Assembly: GCA_050433985.1 (NCBI GenBank)
Contig: JBNPWE010000008.1
Location: 1 to 64,000 of the forward strand
Direction of reading: 5' to 3'
DNA from: JACIYW01 sp014359745
GTDB lineage: Bacteria > Pseudomonadota > Alphaproteobacteria > Rhodobacterales > Rhodobacteraceae
DNA length: 64,000 nt
The notes beneath the pieces were generated by a model. It saw only the letters and a list, made by a program, of their open reading frames with translations. It was not told where the DNA came from and did not search any database. Below, one piece after another: positions 58,377 to 64,000 of the stretch. The position numbers and the translations under genes were made by a program. Positions within the stretch are counted from its first letter, which is position 1, and each line of letters opens with the position of its first letter.

Positions 58377-58405
58377 AAGGCCCGCCATCTCGGCGGGCCT
58401 TTTTT
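58377..58405 (+). terminator. Rho-independent terminator of operon B
   Basis: AAGGCCCGCC (58377-58386) and GGCGGGCCTT (58392-58401) form a 10-bp GC-rich stem with a 5-nt loop, and a run of six T residues (58400-58405) follows the GC part. This is the clearest intrinsic terminator in the window and closes the 15-kb transcript that starts near 43220. Confidence 0.9.
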
Positions 58406-58499
58406 ACGCGCGCCCTGGTTGGTTTCCGGCAGGTCAGTGTTAGCCTGCCGTGTGATATCCTCAGGTGTGTGACGCTTCGTTCCCACGTGGTTTGGAGCG

Positions 58500-58528
58500 T
58501 TGCCAAAAAATATAACACTCGTTAGATT
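58500..58528 (+). promoter_or_regulatory. Promoter with embedded operator for the acyl-CoA dehydrogenase gene
   Basis: TTGCCA (58500-58505), a 17-bp spacer and TAGATT (58523-58528) form the promoter. The spacer holds ATAACACTCGTTAG (58512-58525), which matches the CTAAC-N4-GTTAG box at all but one arm position. The box ends inside the -10, exactly as at 43204. Confidence 0.75.
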
Positions 58529-58563
58529 TCCTGATGTGAAAAATAGGACCATAGGTGTAAAAT

Positions 58564-59721
58564 ATGTCTCTGATAAAACATTCCCCGGCTTGGGTTTCGG
58601 ATGAACACAAGATGTTTGCGGACAGTACACGCAAGCTTTTTGATGCTGAAATGGCCCCGAATATCGAGAAATGGGCAGGTCAGGGCATTGTCGACCGCGA
58701 ATTCTGGAAGACGGTCGGCGCACAGGGTGTCATGGGCGGCTCAGTTGCCGAGGAATATGGCGGGTTCGGCGGTGGCATCGGGTTCGATGCGATTACCGTA
58801 TATGAGCAGGGCCGGACCGGCGATACCGGTTGGGGCTATGGCATCCAGAGCATCGTGATTCACTATCTCGACGCCTATGGCAGCGAAGAGCAGAAGAAGA
58901 AATGGCTGCCACGGCTGATCAGTGGCGAAAGCGTCGCGGCGATCGCCATGACTGAACCGGGCACCGGATCTGACCTTCAGAATGTCCAGACCCATGCTGA
59001 AAAGGACGGCAATCATTACAAGATCAACGGCTCGAAGATCTTCATCACCAACGGACATACCGCCGATATCATCGTCATCGTGGCCAAGACAGACCGAAGC
59101 GCCGGGGCGAAAGGCGTGTCCCTGATCGTTCTGGAGACCGAAGGCGCGGAAGGGTTCCGTCGCGGGCGCAACCTGAAAAAGCTGGGCATGAAGGGTTCGG
59201 ACACGGCAGAGCTGTTCTTTGAGGATGTGCGCGTGCCCACGGCCAACCTGCTTGGTCCTGAGGAAGGGCAGGGGTTCTATCAGCTGATGAAGCAATTGCC
59301 GTGGGAGCGTTTGATGATCGGCATCACCGCGCTTGGTTTTATCGACTTCGCCATCGCGGAGACCGTGAAATACGTTCAGGATCGAAAGGCGTTCGGCAAG
59401 CGGATCATGGATTTCCAGAACACCCGGTTCAAACTGGCGGAATGCAAGACCAAGGCCGAATTGCTGCGCAGCTTTGTCAATGACGGGATTACGCGGCTCG
59501 AAGCGGGCAAGCTTGACGCGGCCACGGCTTCGATGGCGAAATGGTGGGGCAGCCAGACGCAGAACGAGGTCATGCATGAATGCCTGCAACTGCATGGCGG
59601 TTACGGCTTCATGATGGAATTCCCGATCGCGCGGCTTTATGCCGACAGCCGGGTGCAGATGATCTATGGCGGCACCAACGAGATCATGAAGGAACTGATC
59701 GCCCGTTCGTTGGATATCTGA
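58564..59721 (+). CDS. Acyl-CoA dehydrogenase, LCAD/IVD-like
   Basis: A 385-residue ACAD. The FAD loop AMTEPGTGSDLQN starts near residue 128, and the substrate-base glutamate is Glu248 in LPWERLMIG. The C-terminal motif reads MIYGGTNEIMKE, with Gly at the medium-chain base position. This Glu-on-helix-G arrangement is that of isovaleryl- and long-chain acyl-CoA dehydrogenases, so branched or long substrates are favoured. It is transcribed from its own operator-controlled promoter just after the EtfBA terminator. It may supply the step lost with the pseudogene at 42594. It ends 21 bp before a convergent CoA-transferase gene. Confidence 0.92.
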   Translation: MSLIKHSPAWVSDEHKMFADSTRKLFDAEMAPNIEKWAGQGIVDREFWKTVGAQGVMGGSVAEEYGGFGGGIGFDAITVYEQGRTGDTGWGYGIQSIVIHYLDAYGSEEQKKKWLPRLISGESVAAIAMTEPGTGSDLQNVQTHAEKDGNHYKINGSKIFITNGHTADIIVIVAKTDRSAGAKGVSLIVLETEGAEGFRRGRNLKKLGMKGSDTAELFFEDVRVPTANLLGPEEGQGFYQLMKQLPWERLMIGITALGFIDFAIAETVKYVQDRKAFGKRIMDFQNTRFKLAECKTKAELLRSFVNDGITRLEAGKLDAATASMAKWWGSQTQNEVMHECLQLHGGYGFMMEFPIARLYADSRVQMIYGGTNEIMKELIARSLDI

Positions 59722-59742
59722 ACGGTCCGGCGCCGGGTAAGG

Positions 59743-60909
59743 TTAGTCTTCGCCCGGCTCCAGGATTTCGTTGCTGTGCTCGCCCAGGCGCGGGGCCGGG
59801 CGGTAGTCGTGTCGCGCGGGGGTTGCGGAAAATCGAACCGGCGGGCGTGTCGTCCAGATGGCGCCTTCCGTTGGATGATTGATTTGCTGAAAGAAACCGG
59901 TCGCGGCAAGATGCGGATCGCCGGGCAGGTCCGACAGGTTTCGCACCGGCATGGCGGGAATGTCGGCCTGTTCCATCAGGGCAAGCCATTCTTCAGTTGT
60001 ACGTGTCAGCGCGATCTGCGCCACCAGATCGTAAAGGGCGCCAATGTTTCGGCTGCGGGTATCCATATCGGTAACCCATGGGTGGGCGAGCATGTCATCG
60101 CGCCCGACCGCCTTGAAGAACCGCGCCCATTGCACGTTGGTGTAGGGCAGGATCGTGATGAACCCGTCCGATGTCTCAACCGGGCGGCGGTGCGGGACCA
60201 GCATGCGGTTATAGCCGAAATCCTGTGGTGTGTCCTCGAAAGTGGCGCCATCCATATGCTCGACCAGCAGGAACGCCGAAAGCGTTTCGAACATCGGCAC
60301 CTCGACATGCTGGGCTTCGCCGGTGCGCTCGCGGTGGAACAGGGCCGCCATGACGGCATAGGCCGCCGTGACGCCGCCAAGCTTGTCGGCAAGGATCGTC
60401 GGGGCATAGGCGGGCGCGGCCTCGGGGTCGCGCAATGATGCCAGGCTGGCCAACCCCGAGACCGACTGGACGATGTCGTCGAAGGCGGGTTTGGCCGCAT
60501 AGGGCCCGTCCTGCCCAAAGCCGGTGGCGGATACCGTGATAAGCTTCGGATTCTCGCGGCGCAACGTTTCGGGATCAAGCGACAATCGGGCAAGCGCCGC
60601 GGGCCGGATGCTTGAAATCATCACATCGGCATCGGCCAGCAGCTTGCGCAGCCGGTCGCGATCGGCTTGTATCTTGAGGTCGAGCATGACACTGCGCTTG
60701 TTGCGGTTGGCCCCCAGAAAGGCGGCCCCCATCAGCTTGTTGCGTGACGGCTGGACCTGGCGCAAGAGATCGCCCTCGGGGCTTTCAACCTTGATCACAT
60801 CCGCTCCAAGATCGCCCAGCATTTGCGTGGCCAGGGGGCCGAAAACCACCGAAGTCAGGTCAATAACCTTCACGCCATCAAGGATGGCGGGTTTCTGTGC
60901 AGCAGTCAT
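59743..60909 (-). CDS. CaiB/BaiF (family III) CoA-transferase
   Basis: A 388-residue CoA-transferase with VVFGPLATQMLGDLGADVIKVE, NRNKRS and catalytic Asp175 in TILADKLGG. It is the second gene of a leftward pair, 18 bp after another CoA-transferase, under the operator at 62111. Two adjacent, clearly different CoA-transferases suggest two acids are activated or one works as a racemase-like isomerising partner. Leader sequence and start (MTAAQKPAIL) are plausible; the ribosome-binding site is weak. Confidence 0.88.
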   Translation of the reverse strand: MTAAQKPAILDGVKVIDLTSVVFGPLATQMLGDLGADVIKVESPEGDLLRQVQPSRNKLMGAAFLGANRNKRSVMLDLKIQADRDRLRKLLADADVMISSIRPAALARLSLDPETLRRENPKLITVSATGFGQDGPYAAKPAFDDIVQSVSGLASLASLRDPEAAPAYAPTILADKLGGVTAAYAVMAALFHRERTGEAQHVEVPMFETLSAFLLVEHMDGATFEDTPQDFGYNRMLVPHRRPVETSDGFITILPYTNVQWARFFKAVGRDDMLAHPWVTDMDTRSRNIGALYDLVAQIALTRTTEEWLALMEQADIPAMPVRNLSDLPGDPHLAATGFFQQINHPTEGAIWTTRPPVRFSATPARHDYRPAPRLGEHSNEILEPGED

Positions 60910-60927
60910 TTATGTGAGTATCCTGTT

Positions 60928-62073
60928 TTATGAACGAGGGCCGAACTCGGCGCGGATGGCTTTGCCGTCCGCGTCGAAAGCCGGGCAGGCGCCAAGGGTC
61001 GTCTCTCCGAGGCTGCGCCGGATCGGAGGCGCAGGAACTTTGATTTCGCCAGACGGCGTGCCGATGGTGGATCGGTCAAGCTGCGGATGGCCGGAAAGGG
61101 ACGCCACGTCGTTCACCGCCCCGGATGCTATGCCCGCAGCGTCGAGCAGCTTCAGCATCTCGGCGCGGTCATGAGAGGCGAACACCGCCCTGATGAGCGC
61201 TTCGAGTTCGGGCTTGTTATTGATGCGCGCCGAATTGTCATGGAAACGTGGATCGGTCGCAAGGGCGGGATCCCCCAGGATGTTCTCGCAAAAGCGCACC
61301 CACTCTCCGTTGTGCTGCACGGTTATGACTACAAGCTGACCGTCCCTGCACTCATAGGCCCCATAAGGGCAGATAACCGTATGGTTCAATCCGACCCGAG
61401 GTGTCGGTTTGCCCAGGTAGTCGTGATACAGTAGCGGAACCGCCATCCAGTCGGCCATCACGTCGAACATGGCCACCGAAACGCCGCTGCCCTTGCCGGT
61501 ACGGGCGCGTCCGATCAGGGCTTCGCAGATCCCGGCGTGGGCGGTCATGCCGGTGGCGATATCGCAGACCGAAACGCCGACCCGACCCGGCCCGTCCGGC
61601 GTGCCCGTGACCGAGGCAAGGCCGCTTTCGCATTGCACCAGAAGGTCATAGGCCTTGGCGTTTCGCATCGGGCCGTCTTCACCGTATCCGGTGATGTCGC
61701 AGGTCACGAGGCGTGGAAATCGCTCTCGCAAGGTCGCCGAATCGAGCCCCAGTTTCTTCAACGCGCCGGGCAGCAGGTTCTGAATAAACACATCCGCATT
61801 TTCCAGCATCCTCAGCAGGATCGCACGGTCTTCTTCGGCCTTGATATCCAGCGCAACCGATTCCTTGCCCCGGTTCAGCCATGTGAAATAGGCGCTTTCG
61901 CCGTTTGCGGCGGTATCGTAGGCGCGCGCGAAATCGCCCGCGCCCTTGCGCTCGACCTTGATCACGCGCGCACCGGCATCGGCCAGCCGCGACGAGCAAA
62001 ATGGCGCTGCCACCGCCTGTTCGAGTGTGACAACGAGCGTGCCGGAGAGGGGGGCAGAATTTGAACCTGACAT
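60928..62073 (-). CDS. CaiB/BaiF (family III) CoA-transferase
   Basis: A 381-residue CoA-transferase with VAAPFCSSRLADAGARVIKVER, NRGKES and catalytic Asp171 in VSVCDIATG. It is the first gene of the leftward pair and is transcribed divergently from the DUF35/aldolase/MaoC genes through a shared regulatory region. Its N-terminal SGTLVVTLEQAVAAP differs from the other four CoA-transferases in the window, placing it in a separate subfamily, close to the group that includes mesaconyl/citramalyl-type transferases. That closeness is an impression, not a computed result. Confidence 0.88.
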   Translation of the reverse strand: MSGSNSAPLSGTLVVTLEQAVAAPFCSSRLADAGARVIKVERKGAGDFARAYDTAANGESAYFTWLNRGKESVALDIKAEEDRAILLRMLENADVFIQNLLPGALKKLGLDSATLRERFPRLVTCDITGYGEDGPMRNAKAYDLLVQCESGLASVTGTPDGPGRVGVSVCDIATGMTAHAGICEALIGRARTGKGSGVSVAMFDVMADWMAVPLLYHDYLGKPTPRVGLNHTVICPYGAYECRDGQLVVITVQHNGEWVRFCENILGDPALATDPRFHDNSARINNKPELEALIRAVFASHDRAEMLKLLDAAGIASGAVNDVASLSGHPQLDRSTIGTPSGEIKVPAPPIRRSLGETTLGACPAFDADGKAIRAEFGPRS

Positions 62074-62100
62074 GGCGTTCTCTCAAGTGATCCTATGGGC

Positions 62101-62136
62101 TTGACAAAATCTAACAGATGTTAGAAATAACATCAA
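62101..62136. promoter_or_regulatory. Shared divergent control region with CTAACAGATGTTAG operator
   Basis: CTAACAGATGTTAG lies at 62111-62124. Leftward, TTGATG (complement of 62131-62136), a 17-bp spacer and TAGATT (complement of 62108-62113) bracket the operator just as in the other promoters. Rightward, TTGACA (62101-62106) precedes the operator with GAAATA or AAATAA as possible -10. One bound dimer could therefore repress both the CoA-transferase pair and the DUF35/aldolase operon. Confidence 0.75.
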
Positions 62137-62177
62137 CACGCTAAACCATTGACTGGATCACTTGAGGGAGAACGCAG

Positions 62178-62555
62178 GTGCCGGACACCACAGGACCAGA
62201 CCAGATTTTCCAGCGCGCCCTCGTCAATCAGGAAATCCTGCTTCCCAGGTGCGATGACTGCGGGGAATATCACTTCTTTCCCAGGGTTCTGTGTCCACAC
62301 TGTCACGGAACCGCTATTTCCTGGCATCCCGCCAGCGGCAAGGGCCGGGTCCACACCACCACTGTCGTGCGTCAGAAGCCCGAGCGCGGCGGCGACTATA
62401 ACGTATGCGTGGTCGAACTGGAGGAAGGCGTGCGGATGATGAGCCGGGTTGAGGGAATCGCCCCCGGTGACGTTGCCATCGACATGGCCGTGACCGCTTT
62501 CATTGGCGAGGCGGGGGGTGCGCCGGTTGTGCTTTTCAAACCGGCGGGGGTATGA
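62178..62555 (+). CDS. OB-fold (DUF35) protein with zinc ribbon, acyl-CoA-associated
   Basis: A 125-residue protein. The rubredoxin-like zinc ribbon has Cys25, Cys28, Cys39 and Cys42 (CDDC and CPHC), followed by an OB-fold from about residue 50. Such proteins bind acyl-CoA and pair with thiolase-like enzymes; the C-terminal part of ChsH2 does so with Ltp2 in steroid side-chain cleavage. The start is GTG 62178 with TGAGGGAGAACGCAG upstream. The aldolase-like gene starts 3 bp after its stop, which supports a two-subunit complex. Confidence 0.88.
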   Translation: MPDTTGPDQIFQRALVNQEILLPRCDDCGEYHFFPRVLCPHCHGTAISWHPASGKGRVHTTTVVRQKPERGGDYNVCVVELEEGVRMMSRVEGIAPGDVAIDMAVTAFIGEAGGAPVVLFKPAGV

Positions 62556-62558
62556 ATC

Positions 62559-63710
62559 ATGGTCACTGATCTTCGGGGAAAATCCGCCATTGTGGGAACC
62601 GGGCACGCCGGTTTCGGCGAGGCGCATGGCCTGACAGCCTATGATGTCATGGCGCAGTCCGCGCTTGCGGCGTTGAAGGATGCCGGGCTGAAGCTGTCCG
62701 ACGTGGACGGGCTGTTCTGCACCATGATGGAAGACAGCATGCCAGCCCTTATGGCGGCCGAATATCTGGGCATTCAGCCCCGGTTCATCGACGGCACCAT
62801 GACGGGCGGGTCGTCTTTCGTGAATTACCTGACATCCGCGACCATGGCGCTTGACGCCGGGCTGTGCGATGTCGCGCTGATCGTCTATGGCTCCAACCAG
62901 AGAACCGCAGCGGGAAGGCTGGTGACGGCCTCGCGCCCGCCGGCATATGAGGCGCCCTACAATCCGCGCTATCCGATTTCCGCCTATGCGATGGCCGCAG
63001 CGCGGCACATGCACCAATATGGCACCACCCGCGCGCAACTGGCCGATGTGGCCGTGGCTGCGCGGGCCTGGGCGCAGCACAACCCCGAGGCATTCGAGCG
63101 CGGCCCGCTCAGCCGCGAGGATGTGCTTGGCGCGCGCATGGTGGGCGACCCGCTGACCGTGCGCGACTGTTGCCTGGTCACGGACGGCGGCGGCGCGATC
63201 GTCATGGTGCGTGCCGACCGCGCGCGGGATTTCCCGAAAGCCCCGGTCTATGTGCTGGGCAGCGCCGCCGAAAGCTCGCATCGCCAGATATCACAGATGA
63301 AGGATTTCACCGTCACCGCCGCCCGCGAGTCGGGCAAGCGCGCCTTTGCCGCGGCGGGGGTGTCGCCCGCCGACATTCAGGTGGTCGAGCTTTATGACGC
63401 GTTCACCATCAATACGATCCTGTTTCTCGAAGATCTCGGCTTCTGTGCCAAGGGCGAAGGCGGCGCCTTCGTCGAAGGCGGGCGCATCGCGCCGGGCGGG
63501 GTCTTGCCGGTAAATACCAATGGCGGGGGTCTGTCTTGTGTGCACCCCGGCATGTACGGCATCTTCACCGTGATCGAGGCCGCGCGCCAGATCCGCGGCG
63601 ACGCGCCAGGCAAGCAGTTGAGCAATATCGACCTGGCGCTGGCGCATGGCAACGGCGGGGTTCTCTCCAGCCAGGTTACGGCAATTCTGGGGTCACACAA
63701 CACGCTCTGA
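62559..63710 (+). CDS. Thiolase-fold protein of the Ltp2-type (retro-)aldolase group
   Basis: A 383-residue thiolase-fold protein that lacks thiolase chemistry residues: Ser85 (TMTGGSSF) replaces the nucleophilic cysteine, and the GHPxGATG motif is changed to HPGMYG (329-334). Tyr279 (VELYDAF) and Tyr333 match the two tyrosines used by Ltp2-type aldolases, and HGNGG (363-367) replaces ENGGG. It likely cleaves a 3-hydroxyacyl-CoA by a retro-aldol reaction, with the DUF35 protein as partner. ATG 62559 follows GGGGGTATGAATC. The next gene encodes a MaoC hydratase, giving the hydratase-aldolase set known from steroid side chains. A steroid substrate is not implied. Confidence 0.83.
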   Translation: MVTDLRGKSAIVGTGHAGFGEAHGLTAYDVMAQSALAALKDAGLKLSDVDGLFCTMMEDSMPALMAAEYLGIQPRFIDGTMTGGSSFVNYLTSATMALDAGLCDVALIVYGSNQRTAAGRLVTASRPPAYEAPYNPRYPISAYAMAAARHMHQYGTTRAQLADVAVAARAWAQHNPEAFERGPLSREDVLGARMVGDPLTVRDCCLVTDGGGAIVMVRADRARDFPKAPVYVLGSAAESSHRQISQMKDFTVTAARESGKRAFAAAGVSPADIQVVELYDAFTINTILFLEDLGFCAKGEGGAFVEGGRIAPGGVLPVNTNGGGLSCVHPGMYGIFTVIEAARQIRGDAPGKQLSNIDLALAHGNGGVLSSQVTAILGSHNTL

Positions 63711-63733
63711 CGGCGATCAAGGGAGGAAAGATC

Positions 63734-64000
63734 ATGCCATTGGATTTCGATGCACTGTCGAACTGGGACTTCGAAGAGATCAAACAGACTCTGACCGAGC
63801 GGGATACCATCCTTTATGCGCTCGGTCTGGGGTTCGGCGAGGATCCGACTGACAAGAAGGAATTGGCCTATGTCTATGAAGACGGTCTCAAGGCGGTTCC
63901 GTCCATGGCGGTCACGATGGGCTATCCGGGTTTCTGGCTGGGCAACCCCAAGACCGGCGTGAACTGGCAGAAGGTTCTGCATGGCGAGCAGTGGCTCGAC
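63734..64000 (+). CDS. MaoC-like dehydratase N-terminal region (partial, runs off window)
   Basis: The first 89 codons of a MaoC/2-enoyl-CoA-hydratase-2-type protein. The N-terminal hot-dog domain is recognisable from ILYALGLGFGEDPTD (26-40), ELAYVYEDGLKAVPSMAV (43-60) and NWQKVLHGEQWL at the edge. The start ATG 63734 has a strong GGGAGGAAAG site and follows the aldolase-like gene by 23 bp. The catalytic Asp and His lie in the second domain beyond the window, so activity cannot be checked. It should supply the 3-hydroxyacyl-CoA for the aldolase-like enzyme. Confidence 0.82.
   Translation, partial: MPLDFDALSNWDFEEIKQTLTERDTILYALGLGFGEDPTDKKELAYVYEDGLKAVPSMAVTMGYPGFWLGNPKTGVNWQKVLHGEQWLD

Overview
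The window looks like the chromosome or a large secondary replicon of an alphaproteobacterium of the Rhodobacteraceae/Roseobacter type. This is an inference from the high GC content, the many TRAP transporters, IclR control, family III CoA-transferases next to acyl-CoA dehydrogenases, and multiple Liv-type ABC operons. No rRNA, tRNA, CRISPR array or transposase gene was found.

Layout. (1) 1-5.6 kb: two perfect palindromes, a tyrosine recombinase, phosphomannomutase and GDP-mannose pyrophosphorylase (sugar-nucleotide supply), a rhomboid protease and a small membrane protein. (2) 5.7-12.2 kb: an IclR regulator divergent from an SDR, a KstD-like flavoprotein and TRAP transporter 1. (3) 12.3-24.4 kb, minus strand: one tightly overlapped operon of TRAP transporter 2, SDR, two acyl-CoA dehydrogenases, AMP-ligase, MaoC hydratase, NDP-forming acyl-CoA synthetase, citryl-CoA-lyase-like enzyme and CoA-transferase. 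(4) 24.8-30.0 kb: acyl-CoA dehydrogenase, thiolase, enoyl-CoA hydratase, CoA-transferase and SDR. (5) 30.0-36.9 kb, minus strand: Liv-type ABC operon A with an acyl-CoA synthetase between livG and livH. (6) 37.5-41.2 kb: a TeaABCD-like TRAP transporter 3 with UspA. (7) 41.4-43.2 kb: CoA-transferase and a decayed acyl-CoA dehydrogenase. (8) 43.2-58.4 kb: a 15-kb operon with a PECR-like SDR, Liv-type ABC operon B, again with a ligase between livG and livH, four tandem substrate-binding proteins, two enoyl-CoA hydratases and EtfBA, closed by a strong terminator. (9) 58.5-64 kb: acyl-CoA dehydrogenase, two CoA-transferases, and a DUF35 / thiolase-like aldolase / MaoC set that runs off the window.

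The genes read as an accessory catabolic island. Organic acids are imported by three TRAP and two ABC systems, activated to CoA thioesters by ligases or CoA-transferases, and shortened by beta-oxidation or retro-aldol reactions, with electrons passing through ETF. The actual substrates cannot be read from sequence.

The most striking unexplained signals are these. A CTAAC-N4-GTTAG operator occurs at five promoters between 37 and 62 kb, usually between -35 and -10, and defines a local regulon whose repressor is not in the window. Four consecutive paralogous binding-protein genes are each followed by an intercistronic hairpin. Two independent operons place an acyl-CoA synthetase inside an ABC importer.
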